Shown: positions 37,746-49,560 of the stretch, piece after piece
How positions within the stretch are numbered: position 1 is the stretch's first letter
How the letters are laid out: the number at the start of each line of letters is the position of its first letter
From: Luscinia megarhynchos
Taxonomy: Eukaryota > Chordata > Aves > Passeriformes > Turdidae
Length of the DNA stretch: 64,000 nucleotides
Direction: 5' to 3'
Assembly (NCBI GenBank): GCA_034336665.1
Contig: CM067566.1
Span: forward strand, 27,744,330 to 27,808,329
The notes under the pieces: model-generated
The model's input: the letters and a program-made list of their open reading frames with translations, nothing else
Database searches by the model: none
What the model was told of the DNA's origin: nothing
Position numbers and translations under genes: made by a program

Positions 37746-40700
37746 GAACACTTTTTAGTATTTAAAGCAGGTTGCATAGAGTGCAAACACTTATTTCTGT
37801 CCTGTTTGGGCTTAACTTTCAAAATTTCCTTGGGAAGTATTCTTACGTGCAAGGGGAAAGAAAGAAGAGAAAAAAAGAAAAAAAAACCCACCTAACCACA
37901 ATCACACTAGAACAGAATTAACCAATAACTTTAAGTCAACCAACACTAGAACCTAGCCAGGTTTTGATGCAATTACAAAGCCTTGTACTCTGAACATATT
38001 GTAATACTTCTGGAGTTGCAGAAAAGCCCTGAGCAGAGTAAAAATAGTTAAAATGTGAGCCCCTCTACTAAATCCTCCTTCTTTCTTAGAAAATTAACAA
38101 TAAGCTGAAGTCAAGGAGATTTTAATTATTCTAATTAAATGTCTCTCCCTTTCAGTCCTGGAAGAGTCACCTTTGAGTGACACTTATCTGTTTTAACAGA
38201 ACTCATAAGTTTCTGACTGATGTTTACTGTAAACTTGTTCTTAAAACACACGTGCACAATGATCTATTTTACAAAGACTGTACTGTTCTTTCAACAGCTT
38301 TGCCTATAAAATGAGACACAGTTTTTGTACTTTTAGTTTGTTTGGTTGTTTTTTCCCTAAGAAAATTTAACTGCTGCTAGGCTTCTGACAGATATATAGC
38401 CAGTGTGGCAAGAGCCATTTTTATAACTTGGAATCTCCTAGGTCATCATAATATTCAGATAATACCCAGGTGGGTAGTTAGTGACAGAAGAAAAATGGCT
38501 TATATTATTCTAGGGCTGCAGCATCATACTGTGCCCAAAGACTCATAATGCATAGGGGACTTTTTTATTTGACAACACAGGAGATGAAAGAGGATTATTC
38601 ATTAAATTCACAGGTCCTGGGCATGATGTTTTCTGGGTAGTTCACAGCATGTGCACAGCTGGATTTTGAGTACTGAGAAAACCATATTTGCTAGTGAGGA
38701 ATATATTCTCTCCCCAGTATCACCACAGATTGTAACATCAAACCCTATAATGTAATTTGAAGTCTATGTATACAGGCCATGTTAAAGTTAGAGCAAAAGC
38801 CAGGCTTTAACAAAAGAAAAAAAAAAAGAAGCACTTCACTGATACCCATCTAAACTGCAAATGGAATAGAGGAGAAAAAGTGAAAGTTGAAATAGATAAA
38901 CAAGAATGCAGCATTAGGAGACATATGGCATGTCTTTGACTTCATGGTAGAAAGTTATTTCATTAATTGCATTATGGGATGCTATACATGTCAAAATAAT
39001 CCAAGACAAACAATTTCCTTTAGAGACATTAAAACATGAAACAAAATATTAATGTGTCCCAACCAGTGATACTCTGTGTATATATATGTATATATGTGTG
39101 TGTATGAAATACAGAATTATTTCTCTTTTACAGTGTTATTTTCTCCTAAGAATCATAAAATCTTTTATTGCATATCCCTGATTTATCACATCCTTACAAA
39201 TTTCTATGGAAGTGCTAGTTAGTACTTCCTTCCCTTAGGAAGCTGTTGAGCTAGAAGGACTTCTAAGTTTTAGACAAGCACAAGTTTCATTTAATTTCCT
39301 AATTTTTCTGTCCAATTAATCAGAAGGTAGACGGCAAAAATAATCTGACTTCATCCTTCTTCTCCAAAGTTTTCATACCTCAATAAACTTTCAGAAGAAA
39401 AACTAAACCAATTCGTGAAAAACAGTCTGTACTTCATCTTTTCTTGTTATGTCACCTTGTTACGCTAGGAAGCTGCCTAACCAGATACCACACACAGAAA
39501 GGAAAATACTCTTGTTAGAAATTAGTACAGTCTCTAAGAATAAAGTGTGTTTTCACAACATGATGCTAAAATGAACTTGGTAAAGGAATATTTATTGTTT
39601 CTCAACTCCAGAGTTATTTATCTTTTACAAAATAATACACTTAGCACACAAACCCTTTGGGTTTCAAACTAATGTCTGCTTGAAAATGGACACGAGATGC
39701 TTGTATAAACAATAGCATTTTCAAAACAATGGTTAAATTTTGTTTTGCACAGTATTTCTGAGAAAATACTAAAGCTAGCAATTCTATCAAGTTACAATAT
39801 AAAATGAGCCAGACATGCTCCAATGCAAGAAGTTTGAGCAGCCTTTTTGTATATTTAACAAACTATATCTTCAAGAAAAAGATGAAAATAACACTGAACA
39901 CCTTTTTAAATCTTTTTTTATAGAAGTCTTTTCAAATAACAAGGATAACACTTCAGGGATAACAATTCACCAAATTAAACCATTTTGGGTTTTTATATTT
40001 CTTCTCAGGGGCTTTGGGGTGTAAAGAAGTGTACTAGGGCAAGCAAACACAGGACAAGGTACAAATTATTTATTTCCCAAATACATATCATAAAAAATTT
40101 GAGTATTTTGTCATTAAGAGATTAGCATCACAATGTTTGTGCACAGGATAGGACAATGACTTTACGCTGACATTTTTGGTCCATTAGTTTTCAAGTCAGC
40201 TACCAAATGTTGGTTGCTCCACATGGCCAGCTGTTTCCTATCTGAGTTCCAGTCTGAAGCACTGAATATGCATAGCAACACTTGTGTGTACTGCACATAC
40301 AGTGCTCTGTTTTGTCCCAAACTCCATCCTTCTTGGAACTTTTCTCCCAGCAGCCTACACAGTGGGAAGCCAGCTGGAAGCAGGCAGAATTACATTTGAC
40401 CTTCCAGCCCCTTACAGATTTCCCATGACTTTTCTAGTATTCTCAAGTGTGTTTTTTGCTTTACACAAGCCAGCATCACTTTTGGACAACTTTCAAAAAT
40501 ATAGCACCAGAACATGTATCATGGGTAGTCATCAATAAAAAGCTGAGAGAAACACCAATATCTCACCCTCAGGAAGGGATAACCTTTTACAGTCAGGTAA
40601 CAGCTGAAATACTTAAAAGGTACTGATATCTCTATTTATACTGCATTTATTGAGTTATTTCCCTTATTTCTTATAACATTCAGAAGTAGAATAGAGAGGC

Positions 40701-42124
40701 GTAAAGGGACTGACTAGAAATAGCTCAGAACTATTTTAGTGTGGCAAAATTTAAAGCTCAAGCAAAATTCAGCCCCAACCTACAGGCAGTGAGATTCTAT
40801 TTTGAGGAACACAATTAATTTTTAGTAAAGTGGTGTGCAAAAAGAAGTATATTTCACATATGGAATACTTTAATTTACCTCTGTTAAAGTAAAGCAATAT
40901 TTTAAAAAATCTTATTCCTTTATGTAAAAGCAATATGTCGTGCTCAAAACCTAGAAAGAGTGATCTTGAAAGTAAAATAAAATAAAAACAAACCAACAAA
41001 AACCTCCAGCAAGTAGTTAATTTTTTTGTCTCATTAATCTTTTTACCAGGTTAAAAAATACTAACAGGCTATGGAACACAAGAATTGTACAACATAAGCC
41101 TATTTCTAGTCTTTCAGACAATTGTCACACACTTTTGGTGAATTGCTTCCTTCTTTTTGGGATTAGAGCTTTCCGACAAGAGTTGATTCTGTCTACTCAG
41201 GTTACTCTTATCCAAATACCCTGGCAGCAATTTATGTTATCAGCTGCTGCTTCTCACTTCAGAAGCAGCCCTTCTCCTCTGGCTTCATCATCTGCACAGC
41301 TGCCAAAAATTGGATGCTGGTTTGGCCAAGTACTTACTGCTGATTATTTAGCTGAGTGGCAGTTTTAGAGTGAAAGCAATGGAAATTTAAATTTGTATTT
41401 CTCTGCCTGATCTCACCATGTAAGATATTTATGGTCACTCAAATTCTTTATTGGTTGATAATTTCACTAGTTTTCAGGAATAAAGTGTGCCTTCCATAAT
41501 TTTTGGCAGGTGGTGGAATCAGGTGGTTGATGCCTTACCTATAAAGAATCCAGCTGTAGCTTGACCTTGTCTTAGCATTGCTCAGAAATACAGAAACTAA
41601 GGGGTGCCATGAAAAGAGCAACTACAGAGCAGAACTTCTAGTCTTATTGCTTCAAATATGGAAAATGTACTGAAATAAGCAAAGTTATCTGAAGGCACGA
41701 GATCACAGTTTGGGTTCATTATTTCACCCTCTGCACATTTACTGGGTGTCTCAGCAGAGTTCAGTATAGTTCTCATGATGTTGAGGAAACCAATACATGA
41801 GTTATAATTTTAACACCAGAACATCTAGATTTGCAAGAAGAAGCTCCCCCTAAGGTGCATCTCACTAAAGCTGTGCACCCACCAGGAAGCCAAGCACTTC
41901 CCACAGCAGGTAGTTTTCCTCATTTGAAGCCAGTTGAGCCATAGTTGACTGTGGTTTTTTCACATGTAGAAGCTCTAGAGTTTCAAACCAGCTATTCAGC
42001 CTTGGATTCATAGTTTGATAACTCCATTTCATTCTCCTCAGAGCCCTCAAAAAGAATTTTATATAATTTTATAGAATTTTAATATATAATATTAGAAGTA
42101 TTTAATACAGGAAGAATCCACATT
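37746..42124. other. AT-rich non-coding stretch, no gene seen
   Basis: Contains a short TATATG/TG microsatellite at 39074-39105 and an A run at 38816-38828. Frames are short (up to 84 codons) and unrecognised. No interspersed repeat recognised. Confidence 0.5.
39074..39105. repeat. TA/TG microsatellite
   Basis: Mixed TATATG and TG units over about 32 bp. Confidence 0.85.
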
Positions 42125-42400
42125 TGTGTTTGAACTCAGAGGTGCTCCTTCAATCAAAATGCATGTCCCATGGGCCTTAGAGCTTGTCTGAGCTACATCC
42201 AGGCAGTACCTCTGCTCAGAAATTCCCCCTATAAAACCTTATTGTTAGCACAAACACTGCTGCCATTCCTATAACCTACTGTAAGATTACCCTCAGTAAC
42301 AACAACAGACATGAATAAAAAACACTCTCAACTTTCTCAGCGTCCCTAAGGTGACCCAGAGCTTTGGTTATTCCCGAATCATTTTATTAGTGACTACTCA
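42125..42400 (+). mobile_element. Possible unclassified LTR
   Basis: The segment can be bounded by TG at 42125 and CA at 42399-42400, the usual LTR ends. A TATA box (TATAAAA) at 42230-42236 is followed 78 bp later by a poly-A signal (AATAAA, 42314-42319), then a TTTCTCAGCGTCCC region that would be R/U5. This order and spacing fit a retroviral LTR with a short R. No target-site duplication or internal retroviral sequence is seen, the boundaries are guesses, and I cannot name a family. TATA and AATAAA are easy to find by chance in AT-rich DNA. A moderately GC-richer stretch continues to about 42560. Confidence 0.3.
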
Positions 42401-44504
42401 TGGCTGGGACCCATCTTAATTGGACCTGGCAGCTCTCCATGTCCAAGGATGTCCTTAGTTATTTGTTTCGTGGCCTGGCTAACTCTTCCAAGGTCAGGGA
42501 TGCATCCTCCTTTCCCAAAGCTTTATGACAAATTCTCTTGTGTTGCTTTCAACCTGCATAGAGGAAAAGTTTGTGCTAAGAATATATTTGCAACATTTTC
42601 ACAGAATAATTACTGAATCTTAAACCAAAAATTTTAAGGACCTAATATTTTTCAGAATATAAGGTGGGTGGGGGAATCCCCAGTGTTGTAATATTAACTG
42701 TGTTGAGAAAAAAAAAGAAAAAGATAAGACTGGTTTGTAATCTATAGATTTTTGCTCCAAAAATTCAAGCATAAATTAAAATCCCAAACAAATAATAAAA
42801 ATAATTTTAGAAAATCATATATAAATAATACATATGAAAAAAATTCAAATTATGATTTTTTTCCCAATAATAAAATCATATTTTTAGACATACTTTAAAA
42901 TTACTAATTGCAGGTTATTTACATGAAACATGCCGCTGTGTTTTTACTTATTTCTTTGCTTTGTTTAAAGGGTAACAACTTCTTTACAACCCATTTTATA
43001 CTGCAGAATTTTATATGCAAATACAAATATAAACATATAGTCATTTTGTTTTGCCTCATTCTAAAGAATTGTACTTTTTTCTTTCACTCTGTTTTGCTTG
43101 TGTCTTTTGCTATTTTTTAGTTCTCAGCCCATTAGATCAGATATCTATTCTCACTTTCAAAATAACCCATCTGTTCAGGGTTGGTTTTCTCATTGGCAAT
43201 TTAATAAATGGTGCATCCACATCTTTCTTGATACGAGAGAGAATGGTCTTTTTTTTTTTTTTTCTCATTTTTGTATAGTTTTATCTATTCATTGCTGAAT
43301 TTCCCTATTATGTTATTGATACAAAACTTTTACGAAGTTTTGGTACCAAGCCAAGCTAAATAGTTATTCATATTATTTTAGCCTTGGCTAAGAATTTCAT
43401 TAATTGTTAATTGCCTTAGTATCAGCTTTAGTATAGTGGTTTATGCAAAACCCAAGGATTCCAGTAGAACAAATAAAATAAAAACCCTAGACACCTGCCT
43501 GTGGGTACAGTGAAAAAATGGAAAACATTTAATCTATTCCACCATTCATCAACATCCATTAGCCCACATGAAACGCCAAAATAAAACTGCTACTTTTTGC
43601 ATTGACTCTTGTTTTTTTCCTAACTGCAGCATTTTTTCTCCTGTTGTGTATAGCAAAACCAGATAAAACTCCTGCTGCGCCCTATCTGACTTACATGAGC
43701 CCTAAAAACTCTCAATTCTTTTCAAAGGTACATTCAGAGCTCTAACACTTCACATAGGTCAATGTACCACATCTACAGCATCACTATTATTCTGAGCTCC
43801 ACCATCAACTGTGTTAGCTGTCCAGCTTCATGTGAAAGTGAATTTCTGCACTAGGGAGACCTTCCTTGTTCTTGCCAAGCACACTTATTAACTTCTGACA
43901 TTCTGCTTCAGCTAATGTAGCCTGCAATCACAGGGGCCATTAGGTCTATAGTTAAACTTTAATGACATAAAAAAATGAAAACTTTGATGTATTCATCTTT
44001 TCAATTTACTGGGAAAGATATAGGACAAAAATATAGCTGATTTATTCATAGAATTATTATTAAGGTCTAGATTGTACATTGACATCTCGGATTTCTGCAT
44101 TGTTTTAAGAAAAATGAAGTAATCCACTCAACCTGGAACTACATCATTTGGATCAGGTGACAGGATTAATCTTGGGACTGTTCTTGGCTGTTCTTCAGGA
44201 GGCTGTGGAAATAATGCCTGTAAGTTGTTTGCAGTAACAGTTCTGCCTCTTGCAGAAAACTTTTTCTCTTTCTCCTTGGAGAATCCTGAGAGTTTTCTGG
44301 ATATTTACAACATATTTATAAATACTAACAACTCCTATACCAATAGAAAGTAAAAGAAGACTTCAGATACATGAATATCTACAGTAATGCAAACTAAAAT
44401 CACTGAAGCATTCTCTTTCTTACAAAAAAAAAAAAAGAAAATATCCTGAAGTTCACTTTGCTGAAATACTTATATATGGAAAGAAAAAAAAAAAGTTGGA
44501 ATGT
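42401..44504. other. AT-rich non-coding stretch, no gene seen
   Basis: Contains a poly-T of about 14 at 43250-43263. Short unrecognised frames only. Confidence 0.5.
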
Positions 44505-44890
44505 CTTCTTATCTCTTCGTGTTTAGCCTGGAGAAAAAGAAGGCCCAGGGGTGACCTTATCACTCTCTACTAAGAAATGAAATAGGTTGCAGCCAGGTGG
44601 GGTTTGGCCTTTTCTCCCAGGTAACAAGTTACAGAACAAGAGGAAATGGCCTCAAGCTATATCAGAGGAGTTTCAGGTTGGACATCAGGAAGAATTATTT
44701 TACTGAAAAAGGGGTCAGGCATTGGAATGGGCTGCCCAGGGAAGTGGTGGAGTCACCATGCCTGGAAGTGCTCAAGAAATGACTGGGCATGGCACTTAGT
44801 GCTGAGGTTTAGTTGTGGTGTTTGGTCAAAAGTTGGTTTGATTGATGTTGGAGGTCTTTTGCAACCTTAATGACTTATGATTTTTTTGAT
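44505..44890 (+). mobile_element. CR1 LINE fragment, 3' end
   Basis: Same subfamily as the copy at 49075-49560. Shared blocks are GGGGTGACCTTATCACTCTC, CAGGTGGGGTTTGGCC, CAGGTTGGACATCAGGAAGA, TGGAATGGGCTGCCCAGG, GTGGTGGAGTCACCATGCCT and a 3' end with GTTGGAGGTC and CCTTAATGAC. In translation, [20 protein letters not shown] is the characteristic end of the CR1 product. About 385 bp remain. The terminal tandem octamers have decayed to a T-rich end. It is an inactive, 5'-truncated copy. Confidence 0.92.
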
Positions 44891-45920
44891 TTTAGATTTA
44901 AATTTTGAAAAATAACCTGAAGAATCCCGGGATTTTCTTCTAAATGAACTTGAATGATATTGTCTCTCTCAGAAATGCAAACAACTCCATACAACCATAA
45001 AAGATAAAAATGGACACATCACATATGAGATTGACATCGAAGTTATGGTCTCTAATACACTGGCTCTATATCACTGCATTTCTGATTATGTCAGGAAATA
45101 TGGTGTACTTATCTGACTAATGCCTTGGATATTACCAGTCACACTAGACTAAATGTGAATATCAAGGAGTTTGGTGGTATTGAGGAGCTAGAGGAAGCAT
45201 AAAACAAGGTAGTAAAACACTAATTTTGTGTTTTTAGCTGATTTCCATTGTCTTTTTGTTGTTTGTAATTCTTGTCATGGGATACTGCTGGGAAAGAGGG
45301 AAAAAGCAGCCTTGAAGCCTTGGGTTTCTTAGGCTCCACAAGGACAAGAAATTATAACAATGATTATGCACCTGCAGGGTGTGTGAGAGTTGTGTGAGTG
45401 TCTCATGATGTTTTACAGAAGGCATGTTTTCAAAGAGGTGTTGCCTTCTTGGACCAATGAATCTTTTCTACTTTGTTTTTCACATACTACCCTATATAAA
45501 GTGTAGTGTTTCTTTAAATAAAGTTCTCTCTCTCTTTTACATTTCCGTTGCACGAGGAACTATGTTGCATTATCCTTTTCACCGCTCCCCTACAGCCTAA
45601 AATGCAACAAATTCTCTCTTCTTCCTGTGAGGAAAAAGAGGAGAAGTGAGGTGTGCAGTAAACCCTGATGAAATGGAGTTGTTTGTGAGAGAGTGTCTTT
45701 ATCACTGAGCTGTTGATTAAAAATCACTAAGGAACGACCTTTTAGATGGGCAGAAGTCTGTTCCTACTCAAGATAGTCCTTTCTGTTTCCTCTCTATCCA
45801 GAAGAGCATTTCCAAGAGCTCTGCCTTCTCAATACCTCATTTTTGTACCACATCCACCCGTAAAACATAACCCTTTTTGCTGAGAATATATTCTCTATGT
45901 GATAGTTCTAGTTGGGGTAA
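44891..45920. other. Non-coding stretch, no gene seen
   Basis: Short unrecognised frames only; no repeat recognised. Confidence 0.5.
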
Positions 45921-45961
45921 CCTGGTGATAATCTGTAGCCTGGTGATAATCTATAACCTGA
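45921..45961. repeat. 18-bp tandem repeat, about 2.3 copies
   Basis: CCTGGTGATAATCTGTAG is followed directly by a second copy ending in ATAA and by a partial third (CCTGATC). It is a small, local duplication. Confidence 0.85.
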
Positions 45962-47637
45962 TCACTTTTCCTGTTTCCTGAGAATAGTGTGTTTTAACTT
46001 TGCCTTCCTTCAGCATTCAGGCTGTCATCTTGGGGAAGAGTAAACCTTTCAAGCGTGGAGAGAACAAAGGCTTGTCTACCCTGCCCAGCCAATGGCACAG
46101 CCATTTTTACATTGATTCTTCTGAAGCTGTTTATCTGTCTTTGCTGCTCATCTGTCTTGACTGCCTGTCTCTGGATGTTTGTTTTTCATTAGCTGCTGCC
46201 TTTGACTCACATTCTGACAGCAATTCTTGTTTGTAGTGAGCAGATAAACTGATGGGGTACATGACATTTATAAAAATGGGATCCATAACTACTGAATTCC
46301 TCAAACTCTCCTACAAAATTTTTTCTGCAATTACATCTCAAGGCTTCTCTCTTTTTTGTTTCTTTTACATGCCAATATGTACTTAATTTTTGTGGCTCTA
46401 TCAACTGATGTTTCTTCTGCAGCCTTTATTTCTCAAATTCTTCATAATTTTGCTCTGCACAGAGTTGGAAATTTCTTTTTGTTTCCTGCAAGAGCCTGAG
46501 GTTTCTGCAGTACTGTTTGTTATTCCACTGGCTTCCCTCGTTCTTTCAGGCTGTTATATTTAAGACTGATGAGGCATTTGTTCTCAGTCAAGAAGCTTTT
46601 TAAAAGTACACTGAGTTGTATAGATAAATTAATTACTACAATTAAATGCTTGTATATGCTTAGGAATGATTGTTGACTTTCCCCCCTAAGCACATTGTCT
46701 TTAATCAAAGACTGCAGAGGTGAAAATAATCAATTACCTTCTGTCTACTTCTACTAAAAATATCCTCATTTCTCAGTTGGTTTTGCTGCCTGACTACAAG
46801 AGAATTTGCTGTGCACACAAAAGGTAATCAGAGAAGAGCCACAAAATCACACTAGAAGAGGAGATCTATGATAATTTCAGATAATGTTTCCTAAAATTTA
46901 AAAGGAAAAGCTCATAAAGTAAGAAGTTCATTGAATTAAAGCTTGTTTACACTCCTAGATTGCTGTTCTAATTTTTAGCAAGCACTGTTCTGTCCTGGAT
47001 GTGACTACCATCACAACTCAGAAGGCATGTCTGTCTTTGGCAGGCTTTCAAATATAATTAGAGGGTGATATTATTTTAATAATAGCCTGAAAGGTAGGCT
47101 GTTTTAAGGGTTACTCTTGTGATACTGCTGCTAGGCTGCCAGAAACTAGAGTGGGAATTTCTGCTCTAGACTGCAATGTGGATATGCCTTCAGCATGGAA
47201 ATAATATCTGCAAAAAAGTTGAATAAAAAAGGTGTCTTTCTAATATAAATTTAACATACAAATCACCTACAGAGTACAAAGAACATAAATAATTAATGGT
47301 AGTTCTAATGATACTGTTGGTGCTATTTTACATATGAGTATTTTCCCTGCAACAATTTGTTTTTAAAAGGTCAGAAAATCTTATAGATTAAGCATAAATT
47401 TTAACACAGACATATTTAACAAAAAGAAAACGCACACACACACAAAAAAAACGGGGTGCAAGACAGGACTTGCTTAAATAGTATTGCAATTGTGAATTCA
47501 ATGTTAAGATTAAATGTGATACATAATCTCCTATTGGATTAAAGCTGCATCTGTAGCTTCTGAGTGCAAAACTAAGCTATAACAACTACTAAGCTGATAA
47601 CTCTTAACTAACCTTTTTCCTTTTTTCTTTTCCTCTC
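45962..47637. other. Non-coding stretch, no gene seen
   Basis: Short unrecognised frames only. A CA-type repeat and A run lies at about 47431-47449. Confidence 0.5.
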
Positions 47638-47657
47638 TTTTTTTTTTTTTTTTTTTT
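47638..47657. repeat. Poly-T tract (about 20)
   Basis: Twenty uninterrupted T's preceded by a T/C-rich stretch from about 47613. On the minus strand this is a poly-A that could mark the end of an old retroposed sequence, but no body is recognisable. Confidence 0.85.
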
Positions 47658-49074
47658 GGTAAGAGTTGCTTTGCAGCATAGTAAAACTGTTATGTGACAT
47701 TGCAGTAGGGTAGAGATGTAGTTAATGTATGCTATCTTTGTATGGCAGATAAAAATGTATCTCAGGACACACGACAAAGACTGCAATGGAAGGCTGCTGA
47801 AGGGAGCTGATTCAGTGTCACAGCACCCTTGGAAGGGCACTCTCAGTAACACTCTGCAAAGACTGATGACTGAAGTCAAGAATACTCACCTTGGTCCCAG
47901 GACTACTGTTTCTGAAGTGAACTTTGGGATAGAAGACAGATGGAGGAAGAGGATAAAAGTGAAAAAAAGGGTAGGAAGAACTGGAACTACAAAGCAGAGG
48001 AAGCATATTTATGCATGGCCTAATTCCCTGAGCAAGACATGGGCTCTCCCTAACCTGGCATATCTGCATTATGCAATGCAGTAATAGGTGTTTGGTTTTG
48101 GTTTTGGTTTCTTTTCCTGCGGGACAGCTTTGTTTCACAGCCCACAGCCTGACAAGACAGCTACCCTGCTTTCTGTCCAGACCACAGCAGCGCAGTGCAA
48201 TGGGGAGATTCCTGCCTGGTCACTGCCTGCAGTGTCAGCTGCAAGCCATGCCAGGGCACTCAGAGCACTCCTCCTCAGCTCTACACGACAATACACTCAT
48301 GGCTCGTGGGAGAGACAGACTGATGTGTTCATCTGTTCACAAAGTATGTACTAGCAGCTTGAGGTTTGTTAGGTTTAAACTGAACAGTAGGAGGGGCAAT
48401 TAGTGTGTTCAACCCTAGGTTTTGCTTCAGCATAAGCTGACTAACACTCATTTCTTAATTCTGAACTAACTGTTTAACAGTTTAACAGTAATGTAAGGAA
48501 TTTTTTTTGTATTTTTTTTTTTTTAATATCACTATGACAAATTAGACTAACTTATTTCAACAGAGCCACTGCATTGGTTTTCATATAATCAGAAAACATT
48601 ATATAGTCGTGGACTGTACTGGAGATATGAAGCTTAACACAAAATCAATTAGGCAAAATCACTGCCTAAATTTCATTGGCACAAATACAGAATATCTCTT
48701 CATGGTTCTAATAAATTGTGTCCCTCTTCCTGGTCATTTAAAACATGAGAATTTTATGGAACCTTGTCACACATAAGCAAAAATAATCCTTGAGAACATC
48801 AAGTCTTATCTATCTTTTAAGTCAATCACAATCAGATAACTTCTGCTTCTAAAAATAGAGAAATATCTTTTCACTCTTTGTGTAAATCTAGTAAAGGATG
48901 TATATAATAGTTGCACCCTAATTACTAGTTCTATTTTAACAATCAGCATTACTTTAGAAACTTTTGTGTAAACTAAATCTCATGCAAAACAATTCTAAAT
49001 TGAAAAGTTCCTCTAGGTAGCCAAATATACCTTTTGGACATATTGCCATGCCCAGGCAGATTGTATTTATTGGG
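47658..49074. other. Unassigned stretch, less AT-rich at 47720-48400
   Basis: A 119-codon frame (47725-48084, +) and overlapping frames of 110 and 88 codons (48071-48403 and 48088-48354, +) occupy a locally GC-richer segment. I recognise none of them. The first is rich in Lys/Arg/Thr without domain signs, and a frame on the other strand covers much of the same ground. The segment from about 47660 to 48380 may be an old repeat or a non-coding exon. A small (TTTTGG)n run lies at 48088-48110 and a T run at about 48513-48524. Confidence 0.4.
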
Positions 49075-49560
49075 TTTAGGAAGGACCTTGACACGCTTGA
49101 GCACATCCAGAGGAGGCAACGAGGCTGGTGAGGGGCTTGGAAAACAAACTCTGTGAGGAATGGCTGAGGGAGCTGGGGGTGCTCAGCCTGGGAGAAAAGA
49201 GGAGAGACTCAGGGGTGACCTTATCACTCTCTACAACGTCCCTGAAAGGTGCTTTGTAGTCAGGTGGGGTTGGTCTCTCTCCAGGCAGCAACCGACAGAA
49301 TGAGTGGACATAGTCTTAAGCTGTGCCAAAGGAAACATAGGTTGGATATTGGGAAAAAGATTTTTATGGAAAGACTGATCCAGTACTGGAATGGTCTGCT
49401 TGGGGAGGTGGTGGAGTCACCATCCCTGGATGTGTTTAAAAAAAGGATTGGATGTGGTACTCGGTGCCATGGTTTAGTTGAGGTGTTAGGGCATGGGTTG
49501 GACTCAATGATCTTGAAGATCTCTTCCAATCTAGCGATTCTGTGTGATTTTGTGTGATTC
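49075..49560 (+). mobile_element. CR1 LINE fragment, ORF2 end with intact 3' tail
   Basis: The best-preserved CR1 here. In order: AGGACCTTGACACGCTTGAG, CAGCCTGGGAGAAAAGAGGA, GGGGTGACCTTATCACTCTC, GGTTGGATATTGGGAAAAAG, GGTGGTGGAGTCACCATCCC, GTGCCATGGTTTAGTTGAGG, GGTTGGACTCAATGATCTTG and finally tandem ATTCTGTG-like octamers (49536-49560), the hallmark of CR1 3' ends. The protein remnant includes YWNGLLGEVVESPSLDVFKK. It is 5'-truncated and inactive. The tail stops exactly where an LTR begins at 49561. Confidence 0.95.

Noticed and set aside
42401..42420. TGG after the LTR-like unit as a primer-binding site
   Set aside because: TGGCTGGGACCC does not match the 3' end of any tRNA I know to be used as a retroviral primer.
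49249..49557. 102-codon plus-strand ORF
   Set aside because: It is the decayed C-terminal end of CR1 ORF2 plus 3' UTR, already covered by the CR1 entry.
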